A program made the position numbers and the translations under genes. From an uncultured Lachnospiraceae bacterium (GTDB lineage Bacteria; Bacillota; Clostridia; Lachnospirales; Lachnospiraceae), in NCBI GenBank assembly GCA_910588845.1, contig CAJURU010000062.1, forward strand, positions 1 through 6,944: 6,944 nt of DNA, written 5' to 3'. Positions 1 through 4,902 of this stretch are shown piece by piece (the first letter of the stretch is position 1; every line of letters begins with the position of its first letter). The notes below the pieces were generated by a model. The model did no database searches. It worked only from the letters and a program-made list of their open reading frames with translations, and was not told the DNA's origin.

Positions 1-75
1 ATACTGCTTTTTATGTATCAGTTCCTTCACGTCATTTACCAAAGGCTCATAGCCTGCAATTTCCACTCCGCCCAT
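1..75 (-). CDS. Partial small ORF of unknown function at the window edge
   Basis: A minus-strand reading frame starts with ATG at 75-73 and runs off the left edge. Only its first 25 residues are visible (beginning MGGVEIAGYEPLVNDVKELI). A GGAG Shine-Dalgarno core lies at 84-81, about 5 bases before the ATG, which supports this start. The visible part is mixed charged and hydrophobic, with no signal peptide or membrane segment. I do not recognise the family. It lies downstream of, and on the same strand as, the two HTH regulators, so it could be the next gene of that unit. The frame is also open for some distance upstream of the chosen ATG, so the start is not certain. Confidence 0.35.
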   Translation of the reverse strand, partial: MGGVEIAGYEPLVNDVKELIHKKQY

Positions 76-152
76 TCTTTCTCCAATTCCCGCACCACTG
101 GCGCGAGTTTTATAAATCTACTATCTAATTGATATTTTCAATAACGACCTGG

Positions 153-383
153 CTATTCTTCCCCCGGCGGATGGAATACCAGCAAATCCTGTATCTCACA
201 CCCTAACACCGTACACAGTTTACACAGCACATATACATCCAACCGGGTAATACTGTTCGTACAGTAATTATCTATCTGTTTCCAGTTCATTTCTGCCTTG
301 TGCGACAGCTTGTTCTTGCTGAGTCCTCTTTTCTTCAGCAGTTCATTCAGCCTTATTTCCAAATATCCGTAATCTTCCTCCAC
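153..383 (-). CDS. XRE-family (Cro/C1-type) HTH transcriptional regulator, copy 1
   Basis: This 76-aa protein is essentially one Cro/C1-type DNA-binding domain. Residues about 10-66 form the helical bundle: a first helix (LEIRLNELLKKRG), the predicted HTH helices (LSKNKLSHKAEMNWKQIDNY), and a helix ending VLCKLCTVLGCEIQDLL, the usual 'cell position' helix of this family. The start is GTG at 383-381, preceded by an AGAGGTGG ribosome site. The downstream paralogue (460-771) has the same GTG start and the same first residues. The two proteins agree at about 47 of the first 66 positions. The Cys-rich stretch CKLC...C is kept in both. It probably binds operators in the neighbouring intergenic DNA. 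Its targets and any ligand cannot be read from the sequence. Confidence 0.85.
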   Translation of the reverse strand: MEEDYGYLEIRLNELLKKRGLSKNKLSHKAEMNWKQIDNYCTNSITRLDVYVLCKLCTVLGCEIQDLLVFHPPGEE

Positions 384-459
384 GTTCCCACCTCTGCATT
401 TTCATACTTGTTTCATGCTCACAGTTTCATTCTATATTTATTGCAGAAACTCGCTAACC

Positions 460-771
460 CTAAACAAATACCAGAGCACTAGATACAGAAACGTTAGTTC
501 TTTTCTCTAAAATGCAGATTATGCATTTATATCTATTCTCGTTGCTCTTTCTCTGCTGGAACAAAAACAAGCAATCTTGAATTTCACATTCCAAAACGGT
601 GCAGAGCTTGCACAATACAAAGGTGTCCAGCCTGGTAATGTCATTCTCACAATATCTGTCAACCTGTCTCCAATTCATAGCCGCTTTCAGCGACACTTTG
701 TTTCGGTTCAGTCCTTTTTTCTCTATAAGCTCTGCCAGCCGGATTTCCAGATGACCGTAATTTTCTTCCAC
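460..771 (-). CDS. XRE-family (Cro/C1-type) HTH transcriptional regulator, copy 2
   Basis: A 103-aa protein whose first 66 residues are a Cro/C1-type HTH domain about 71% identical, by my count, to the protein at 153-383. This points to a tandem gene duplication. The start is GTG at 771-769 with a perfect AGGAGG at 784-779 and a 7-base spacer. After the shared IQD it diverges into a longer tail of about 35 residues, rich in Lys, Asn, Cys and Val. That tail looks like read-through into former intergenic DNA after loss of the original stop, because copy 1 ends about ten residues after the same point. It is divergent from the small unit starting at 908, which it may control together with itself. 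No ligand-binding or dimerisation domain is visible. Confidence 0.85.
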   Translation of the reverse strand: MEENYGHLEIRLAELIEKKGLNRNKVSLKAAMNWRQVDRYCENDITRLDTFVLCKLCTVLECEIQDCLFLFQQRKSNENRYKCIICILEKRTNVSVSSALVFV

Positions 772-819
772 CTTGTCGCCTCCTGTCGAAAAATGATACT
801 CTGTTTTCCTTGCATTTTC

Positions 820-848
820 ATTCTATACTTGTTATAGTATTTTTGTAA
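820..848 (-). promoter_or_regulatory. Candidate promoter of the HTH gene at 460-771
   Basis: On the minus strand TTACAA (848-843) is followed after 17 bases by TAGAAT (825-820), a fair sigma-70-type pair. The TATAGAATGAAA context around the -10 recurs upstream of the first regulator (around 430-440), as expected for promoters duplicated with the genes. Confidence 0.4.
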
Positions 849-875
849 TCTCAAAGAAGCATTATAATACTTCTG
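832..875 (+). promoter_or_regulatory. Promoter/operator region of the 52-aa gene, with 30-bp spaced repeat
   Basis: A perfect TATAAT lies at 863-868, about 40 bases before the ATG at 908. No good -35 box lies at 16-18 bp spacing, so activation or a weak promoter is possible. The -10 lies inside one of two 14-bp direct repeats (832-845 and 862-875, matching at 11 of 14 positions, consensus TTATARTAYTTYTG) spaced exactly 30 bp. That is about three helical turns and would suit a regulator binding one face of the DNA. Confidence 0.4.
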
Positions 876-907
876 ACACAAACAAATGTTTTAACAGGAG
901 GAAAGGA

Positions 908-1066
908 ATGGGATTGGACTACCTTAAAGACACTGTTTTTGAACTGCTTAACGATTCTGATGATATGGCAGTCAAGGACATTCAAACGAAAGACAAAGAA
1001 AACATTTTTACGGTACTGCTGATGGATGGAAGCCATTTTGAATTAGAGTGCCGCCAAATATACTAA
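908..1066 (+). CDS. Small hypothetical protein (52 aa)
   Basis: ATG at 908 with a perfect AGGAGG at 896-901 and a 6-base spacer gives a 52-residue acidic protein beginning MGLDYLKDTVFELLNDSDDM and ending in CRQIY. The strong ribosome site and the 23-base gap to the next gene make it a likely real gene, although short. The N-terminal third looks helical. Residues about 23-51 (VKDIQTKDKENIFTVLLMDG and on) look like two beta strands joined by a DG turn. This segment resembles residues 23-50 of the downstream 159-aa protein (IKRIQSDKGLFAIETSDNSE), so the two may share a small fold. I do not recognise a named family. It is divergent from the HTH pair and probably regulated by it. Confidence 0.7.
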   Translation: MGLDYLKDTVFELLNDSDDMAVKDIQTKDKENIFTVLLMDGSHFELECRQIY

Positions 1067-1089
1067 TTTAAAGAGGAACAGGTGATGTT

Positions 1090-1569
1090 ATGGATATGAA
1101 AAATTTTGCAGCCATGCTTTTAAAAGACATTGAAAAATCTGGACTTCTTATTGCAGAAATAAAACGCATACAATCGGACAAAGGTTTATTTGCGATAGAA
1201 ACTTCTGATAATAGCGAGTTCCTGATTAAAATTGCAAACAGGGATGCCAAGCGCGAAACATTTTTTCTGGAGATAGACGAAACGGAACGCAGAATCCATG
1301 AGATTTACGAAAAGTACGTCAACAGTTGGGAATATGACGAGATTCACATGAACAACGATTTCGACATCGACTGGCTGGAAGATATTTTGGACATGAAGGA
1401 TTACCGCAAGCTGGAAAATATTATCTTACAGTACAACTCAAGGAATGATGAACTGCTATTTACTTTGGGATTCAAATATGCCTGGTCTTTATTTATGGAA
1501 TGTGCCAAAAGTAATGATAGCGCAAATTCCACAAAGTTGAATTCCAACACTGATTCTGCAAAACAATAA
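1090..1569 (+). CDS. Hypothetical protein (159 aa), second gene of the small unit
   Basis: The start is ATG at 1090 with two possible ribosome sites upstream (AAGAGG at 1071-1076 and AGGTGA at 1080-1085). Residues 1-55 hold a helix followed by a beta-type segment (IKRIQSDKGLFAIETSDNSE...) that resembles the 52-aa protein just before it. Residues 55-90 are highly charged and probably helical. Residues about 100-142 include an acidic stretch (FDIDWLEDILDMKDYRKLEN) and then DELLFTLGFKYAWSLFMEC, which recalls the GF+-G helix ending of small mobile-element proteins such as DUF6809, a weak resemblance only. The last 15 residues are Ser/Asn/Thr-rich and probably disordered. There is no signal peptide or membrane span. 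The function is unknown. Confidence 0.75.
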   Translation: MDMKNFAAMLLKDIEKSGLLIAEIKRIQSDKGLFAIETSDNSEFLIKIANRDAKRETFFLEIDETERRIHEIYEKYVNSWEYDEIHMNNDFDIDWLEDILDMKDYRKLENIILQYNSRNDELLFTLGFKYAWSLFMECAKSNDSANSTKLNSNTDSAKQ

Positions 1570-1629
1570 CCTGGATTTTTCCATACATTAGGCTGGAACA
1601 TTTTAAAAGCATGGTTGTCAAAAAGGAGC

Positions 1630-1686
1630 TAGGGGATTTCCCCTAACAAGTGCCGGAGGTTGCCGCTGCCCATAGGGGCGTGGCAA
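1630..1686. other. Two adjacent stable hairpins; candidate oriT or remnant
   Basis: The first hairpin is TAGGGG/CCCCTA with loop ATTT (1630-1645). The second (1660-1686) pairs TTGCCGC-GCCC with GGGC-GTGGCAA around the loop ATAG, with one bulged T (1667) and one G-U pair. Neither is followed by a T-run, so they are not ordinary terminators. Inverted-repeat clusters like this are common at origins of transfer, and a MobC-like gene lies about 1 kb away. No relaxase gene is present in the window, so the oriT call is an inference. Confidence 0.3.
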
Positions 1687-1849
1687 TCCAAAGGCGTTGC
1701 TTGCTGGTATTGTGTATTGATTTTCCAGTCGCTTTCTGTTCCCAATATAAACTATTTTACCAGCCGAAAAAGAAATCTATCACAAACTTCCCCAGCATCC
1801 CATCCCACCAGAAATACCCCTATTTTAAATCTATATATGGATTCTCCGC

Positions 1850-1879
1850 AAAGAAAAATAGAGCAGTTTCCCGCTCTAT
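1850..1879 (-). terminator. Rho-independent terminator on the minus strand
   Basis: Read on the minus strand, ATAGAGCGG (1879-1871), a GAAA tetraloop (1870-1867) and CTGCTCTAT (1866-1858) form a 9-bp stem with one G-U pair, followed by TTTTCTTT (1857-1850). This is a textbook intrinsic terminator. It would end transcripts coming from the TnpV remnant and the repeat region. Confidence 0.8.
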
Positions 1880-1906
1880 CTCCTTAATATATATCCATTT
1901 TTCTAG

Positions 1907-2050
1907 CATGATTTTCCCCGGCAGTCTGCCAATTCTTCCAGCAGCATCTTCCTTCTATCATCATAATTTTTCGGGCAATCTACCTACTCCTTCAGCAATA
2001 TATTCCCTTTCCAGCACGACTTTTATCACAAATATGCCGATTTATCCGGT
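1907..2050. repeat. Degenerate tandem repeat of about 54 bp (three units)
   Basis: On the plus strand, segments beginning CATGATTTTCCCC (1907), CATAATTTTTCGG (1962) and CACGACTTTTATC (2015) are spaced 55 and 53 bp. The first two align at roughly 70% over 36 bases with one gap, including TCTnCC and a terminal CAGC. On the minus strand one unit reads as EYIAEGVGRLPEKL and the next, in another frame, as GRIGRLPGKIMLEK. These look like an 18-residue coding repeat that has since lost its frame. Confidence 0.45.
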
Positions 2051-2059
2051 ACAGATTCA

Positions 2060-2436
2060 TTAACAATACACCAACTCATTCAGCACAATCTCCTCCGCAG
2101 CAGAGCGGACATTATTCATCAATCCGGCCCATTTCATCTGTTCTTTTGCCTTTAATTCTTCCGTAATCCCTGCCCCGGCTTTCATCTGTTCCGTGAGAAA
2201 TTCCATCCTTGCACTGCATTCCTCATCACATTCGTGCAAATGCCCATTAAGTTTTCCGCTTGCCAGCAAATCCAGATACAGCCCTTTGCGATGTTTTTGA
2301 GGTATTCCAGCCTCATGTTCCCATATCTGCCAATCTCATAATCTTCCCCCTCCGGCAACTTCAAATCTGGATAATAAATCCCATCTGTTCCTTTCGTATA
2401 GCTGATTCCATTTTCGCCAATGATGTGTTTTCCCAT
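2060..2436 (-). pseudogene. tnpV: TnpV-like transposon-encoded protein, frameshifted
   Basis: Two overlapping minus-strand frames make one TnpV-like protein of about 125 residues. The first (from ATG 2436-2434, AGGAGG at 2447-2442) gives MGKHIIGENGISYTKGTDGI...YYPDLKLPEGEDYEIGRYGNMRLEYLKN. The second continues as LYLDLLASGKLNGHLHECDE... to AAEEIVLNELVYC. The family pattern (YxPDLxLPE; Y/LYxDLLxSGKLNxHL; EQMKxxxGITEELKAxxQMxWxxxMNNxRxxAEEIVxxELVY) runs through both. The break is at about 2291-2293, where adding one base restores 'KNHRKGLYLDLL' in frame. TnpV proteins are accessory proteins of Firmicutes transposons with no proven enzymatic role that I know of. It is probably inactive unless the frameshift is programmed or a sequencing error. 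Its transcript likely ends at the terminator at 1850-1879. Confidence 0.75.
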
Positions 2437-2633
2437 GATTTCCTCCTATCCGGCGACCTGATATTATCCTTCTATCGGTCGCCTTATCCGTAAATTTTTA
2501 TTCCATTGCGGTCAAACTATTTTCATTTTGTCAAACTGACAGAATGTTGGGGTAACAAAAAGAGAGTATTGTTTAAACAAATATCTTCTAAAAATTTTTC
2601 ATTTTCGGCTGATAAATATAAGGCTGACCGTAA
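2437..2633. promoter_or_regulatory. Upstream region of the TnpV remnant, with inverted and direct repeats
   Basis: A perfect 7-bp inverted repeat (GGCGACC 2452-2458 and GGTCGCC 2477-2483, 18-base loop) sits just before the TnpV ribosome site and would form a hairpin in its leader. Further on, GTCAAACT occurs twice, 19 bp apart (2511-2518, 2530-2537). The second copy overlaps the inverted repeat TGTCA-AAC-TGACA (2529-2541). These look like operator sites but no convincing -10/-35 pair was found. No gene is seen here. Confidence 0.3.
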
Positions 2634-2954
2634 TCAGTTTTCCCCTTTCAGTCCATTCATAGTTTGTGCAATTAACTGGATGGTGTAGAGCAGTTCATCA
2701 TTGTCCCCGCTGCATTTTTCCAGACGTTTCAGTTCCCCATAGATTTCTGCTATCTGGTTGCGCAGTGCCTTATATACCCTTGGGTTACCCTGAACCACCA
2801 CGTCCCGGCACTGTAAACGCCGGATAATATAGTCCTGCTTGGTAAGTCCCGGCAGGCTCACACAGCGGTCAATCAGTTTTCCTTCTTCCTCAGAGACATG
2901 GAATGCCACTGTTTTATTCCTCCATCTTCCCTTGTAATCAAGCCTTTTTTCCAT
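2634..2954 (-). CDS. mobC: MobC-like plasmid mobilization / relaxosome protein
   Basis: A 106-aa protein beginning MEKRLDYKGRWRNKTVAFHV. It matches the small relaxosome accessory proteins of mobilizable elements in Clostridia: an N-terminal ribbon-helix-helix-type segment (RNKTVAFHVSEEEGKLIDRC, about residues 12-31), then 'LPGLTKQDYIIRRL' (34-47) and 'VQGNPRVYKALRNQ' (54-67), and a C-terminal helix (YTIQLIAQTMNGL). Such proteins bind near oriT and help the relaxase nick DNA for conjugative transfer. I start it at ATG 2954-2952. A longer in-frame extension upstream only overlaps the integrase remnant in another frame and has no family-like sequence. A GGGGA site at 2968-2964 precedes the ATG. 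It follows the integrase remnant by 4 bases, so the two were probably one operon. No relaxase is in the window. Confidence 0.75.
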   Translation of the reverse strand: MEKRLDYKGRWRNKTVAFHVSEEEGKLIDRCVSLPGLTKQDYIIRRLQCRDVVVQGNPRVYKALRNQIAEIYGELKRLEKCSGDNDELLYTIQLIAQTMNGLKGEN

Positions 2955-2958
2955 AGTT

Positions 2959-3204
2959 TCAAATCCCCTTTCTCCATTCCGGCTCAAATTCCTTATCCAT
3001 ATGAAACTGGATGACTGTACAGTTATCCGTCTGCGTAAGACTTTCCATGCGCTCCATATCCAGCTTATCCGCCATTTCCGTCTGCTTGTTGGGGAACAGA
3101 TGCGCATAGCGGTAGGTGATGTCTATGCTCTCATGCCCCACCCTGTCCGCTATGGCAAGCGCCGAAAATCCCATCTCAATCAACAGGGAAATGCGTGAAT
3201 GCCG
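2959..3204 (-). pseudogene. Tyrosine recombinase (phage-type integrase), C-terminal remnant
   Basis: The minus-strand frame opens at 3204 and ends at 2961-2959, giving 81 residues. It starts RHSRISLLIEMGFSALAIAD, where R is the conserved Arg of box II (HxLRHSH). It continues through RVGHESIDITYRYAHLFPNK, which carries the GH of the H/W box and the nucleophile-type Tyr in TYRYAHL, and ends in a family-typical tail (QTEMADKLD...). Everything N-terminal to the box II Arg is gone: the arm- and core-binding domains, the first catalytic Arg and the box II His. A stop codon (3207-3205) lies directly upstream in frame. It cannot act as a recombinase. The sharp loss of homology at about 3204 marks a recombination or insertion junction. 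An ATG at 3183 might still allow a 74-aa fragment to be made. Confidence 0.8.
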
Positions 3205-3215
3205 TTACGGTATAA

Positions 3216-3346
3216 TAACGACAAACGGAAAAAGCCTTTATTTTCAAGGAGTCCACGCGTTTGCCGTCATTTATTCAATTCCTTTTCCAAGTTGAAACAT
3301 GGCGAGAAAAATATCGAAAAAAGGAGGCTGTTTCATTAACGACAAA
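3216..3346 (+). repeat. 10-bp direct repeat TAACGACAAA near the integrase break
   Basis: TAACGACAAA occurs at 3216-3225 and 3337-3346, just right of the integrase breakpoint. The two could be att-like half sites or chance. A similar ATAACGAC occurs near position 140. Confidence 0.2.
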
Positions 3347-3395
3347 ATTTAATAGCGCCAGCGGTCCGGTGTATTGCCTGGCCGCTGATTGCCGT

Positions 3396-3430
3396 GGGCG
3401 TTTCACTTTTATAGGTGGGCGCCCTTTTTT
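3396..3430 (+). terminator. Terminator-like hairpin upstream of the defence operon
   Basis: GGGCG (3396-3400) pairs with CGCCC (3420-3424), and CAC (3404-3406) pairs with GTG (3415-3417), with T-G wobbles between and an 8-base loop. A run of six T follows (3425-3430). It would stop plus-strand transcripts coming from the left and so insulate the operon that starts at about 3583. Confidence 0.5.
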
Positions 3431-3460
3431 AAAGAAAGGAGAGGTGGGCGGTATTTCTGG

Positions 3461-3568
3461 ATGAAACAGAAGTTGAATGTAAAAATGAAGATGAGCAAGA
3501 AAGAATGGGTCAGCAATTATGTTGCCTCTATTGTGACGTATTGTATGTTGACGTATTGTATTCAATGA
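3461..3568 (+). CDS. Possible 35-aa peptide overlapping the operon promoter (doubtful)
   Basis: ATG at 3461 opens a 35-codon frame (MKQKLNVKMKMSKKEWVSNY then VASIVTYCMLTYCIQ) with a basic N-terminus and a hydrophobic C-terminus. The nearest good ribosome site (AAAGGAGAGG, about 3435-3444) is too far away, although a six-codon GTG frame (3444-3464) overlaps the ATG by ATGA and could couple translation. Its end covers the tandem repeats and the -35 box of the operon promoter. It may be the remnant of a gene cut off when the operon was acquired. I do not recognise it. Confidence 0.25.
   Translation: MKQKLNVKMKMSKKEWVSNYVASIVTYCMLTYCIQ
3534..3561 (+). promoter_or_regulatory. 13-bp tandem direct repeat; candidate operator of the controller protein
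   Basis: TGACGTATTGTAT occurs exactly twice, at 3534-3546 and 3549-3561, with a 15-bp period. The second copy overlaps the -35 box. Controller proteins of restriction-modification systems bind repeated C-boxes placed over or just before the -35 of their own promoter, so this is the natural operator candidate. Confidence 0.5.
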
Positions 3569-3576
3569 GATATAAT
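3548..3576 (+). promoter_or_regulatory. Near-consensus sigma-70 promoter of the four-gene operon
   Basis: TTGACG (3548-3553), a 17-base spacer and a perfect TATAAT (3571-3576) place the transcription start at about 3582-3584. That is at or within 10 bases of the first start codon, so the mRNA would be leaderless or nearly so. Several restriction-modification controller genes are known to be leaderless. Confidence 0.8.
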
Positions 3577-3592
3577 AAACTGGGTGAATAAT

Positions 3593-3838
3593 ATGAATAT
3601 AGTAAAAGTGTTTGCAAGTAATTTGAAATATTATCGAAATAAATTGGGAGTATCCCAAGAACAGTTTGCTGATAAGGCAGGTTTGCACAGAACATATATT
3701 AGTGCAATTGAATGTGGTAAGAGAAGTATATCATTAGATAACATACAAAAAATTGCAGAAGCATTAGAAATTGAAACATATCTTCTCTTCGTTGATGATT
3801 GCGATAAAAAAGATAGAAAAAAGGCAGGTGGAAAGTAA
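3593..3838 (+). CDS. Controller (C-protein)-like XRE-family HTH regulator
   Basis: An 81-aa protein made almost entirely of one Cro/C1 HTH domain: helix 1 FASNLKYYRNKLG (7-19), the HTH SQEQFADKAG followed by LHRTYISAIECGKRSI (21-46), and SLDNIQKIAEALEIETYLLF (47-66), then a Lys/Asp-rich tail. The 'RTYISxIExGKRxxSLxNI' signature is typical of restriction-modification C proteins, which activate and later repress their own promoter to delay restriction after entry into a new host. The start is ATG 3593, with GGGTGA at 3582-3587 as a weak ribosome site. GTG 3584 would add three residues and give a fully leaderless mRNA. The stop (TAA 3836-3838) overlaps the methyltransferase ATG by one base. A generic phage-type repressor is possible, but the position supports a controller. 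Confidence 0.85.
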   Translation: MNIVKVFASNLKYYRNKLGVSQEQFADKAGLHRTYISAIECGKRSISLDNIQKIAEALEIETYLLFVDDCDKKDRKKAGGK

Positions 3839-4902
3839 TGAACTGTGTTGCAGTCGATTTGTTTTGTGGTATAGGTGGACTGACCTATGGAATAAGAAAG
3901 GCTGGAATAACAGTTGCAGCAGGTATAGATATTGATTCCACATGTCAGTATGCATATGAGGAAAATAATGATTCGGTTTTTATAAATAAGGGAGTAGAAG
4001 ATATAAAAAAAGAAGAAATTGAATCGTATTATCCTGAAGGTTGTATTAAAGTTTTGATGGGGTGTGCACCATGTCAGCCGTTTTCAACGTATTCTTTGCG
4101 TTATACCAAAGAAGGTCCAAAAGATGAAAAGTGGAAGTTGTTGTATTATTTTAGAGATTTGGTTAAAGAGATTAAGCCGGATATAATATCAATGGAAAAT
4201 GTACCACAACTAGTAAAAAAGGAAGTTTTTGAAGATTTTGTAAATGGACTTGAAGCTCAAGGATACCATGTTAGTTGGCAGATTGTTAATTGTGCAGATT
4301 ATGGCGTGCCACAAAGTAGAAGCAGATTGGTACTGTTAGCATCTAAATTTGGAGATATTTCATTAATACCTCCTTTGTATACTGAAGAAAACTATATTAC
4401 GGTAAAAGATGCAATTGGAAGTTTGCCACAAATAAAAGATGGAGAATCTTGTAAGACAGATACTTTGCATAGGGCAAGTAAATTGTCTAAGATTAATAAA
4501 AAGCGAATTAAGAAATCTGTTCCGGGAGGGACTTGGAAAGATTGGGATGAGAAACTCCGGTTGTCTTGCCATAAAAAGAGTACAGGTCAAGGCTATCGTG
4601 CAGTGTATGGTAGGATGGAATGGGGAAAACCCTCACCAACGATTACTACCCAGTTTTATGGATATGGAAATGGAAGATTTGGGCACCCAGAGCAAAATAG
4701 GGCATTATCTATGCGAGAAGGAGCTATTTTGCAGTCTTTTCCACCCGACTACAAGTTTATTGATGTTAATCATCCACAGACTAATAGACAAATCGGTGTT
4801 CACATTGGAAATGCGGTTCCGGTAAAATTAGGTGAGGCCATCGGCAGGAGCATATTAGACCATTTGGAGAATTGTAAAGAGGTGAAGAATGTTGAAGAAT
4901 GA
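3838..4902 (+). CDS. dcm: DNA (cytosine-5-)-methyltransferase
   Basis: A complete 354-aa C5-cytosine methyltransferase that transfers a methyl group from S-adenosylmethionine to C5 of cytosine in a specific DNA site. Conserved motifs appear in order: I VDLFCGIGG (6-14, SAM binding), IV GCAPCQPFS (75-83, catalytic Cys79), VI MENVP (119-123, Glu120), VIII QSRSR (159-163), IX about 264-290 (KPSPTITTQF...HPEQNRALSM) and X HIGNAVP (322-328). The target-recognition region lies between VIII and IX (about 185-260). The recognition site cannot be read from it. The length suits a single-specificity bacterial enzyme. It starts inside the controller stop codon and overlaps the DUF262 gene by 14 bases, so the three are coupled. 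As self-modifier it should protect host DNA. The symbol dcm is generic only; this is not the E. coli Dcm orthologue. Confidence 0.95.
   Translation: MNCVAVDLFCGIGGLTYGIRKAGITVAAGIDIDSTCQYAYEENNDSVFINKGVEDIKKEEIESYYPEGCIKVLMGCAPCQPFSTYSLRYTKEGPKDEKWKLLYYFRDLVKEIKPDIISMENVPQLVKKEVFEDFVNGLEAQGYHVSWQIVNCADYGVPQSRSRLVLLASKFGDISLIPPLYTEENYITVKDAIGSLPQIKDGESCKTDTLHRASKLSKINKKRIKKSVPGGTWKDWDEKLRLSCHKKSTGQGYRAVYGRMEWGKPSPTITTQFYGYGNGRFGHPEQNRALSMREGAILQSFPPDYKFIDVNHPQTNRQIGVHIGNAVPVKLGEAIGRSILDHLENCKEVKNVEE

Larger units (their letters stand above)
1570..2059. other. 490-bp gene-free stretch with hairpins, terminator and degenerate repeats
   Basis: No reading frame here has both a ribosome site and protein-like composition. 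The stretch holds an A-rich segment ending in AAAAAGGAGC (about 1619-1628), two strong hairpins (1630-1686), a minus-strand terminator (1850-1879) and three degenerate copies of a roughly 54-bp unit (1907 to about 2050). It lies between the plus-strand unit and the minus-strand TnpV remnant and looks like decayed mobile-element DNA. Confidence 0.6.

Noticed and set aside
300..837. Plus-strand open frames over the two HTH genes (300-482, 577-837)
   Set aside because: They are antisense shadows of the conserved minus-strand paralogues and have no ribosome sites.
1650..2063. Plus-strand open frame of 137 codons
   Set aside because: No ribosome site, low-complexity Ser/Pro/Tyr composition, and it runs through hairpins, a minus-strand terminator and degenerate repeats.
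2955..3107. N-terminal extension of the MobC-like frame (to 3107)
   Set aside because: It overlaps the integrase remnant in another frame, has a Trp/Arg-rich non-family composition, and the family-like sequence and ribosome site begin at ATG 2954.
3261..3464. Plus-strand 67-codon frame between the integrase break and the operon
   Set aside because: No ribosome site near its start, no family resemblance, and it contains the terminator-like hairpin.
4439..4825. 128-codon frame inside the methyltransferase
   Set aside because: Out-of-frame shadow of a gene with all conserved methyltransferase motifs.
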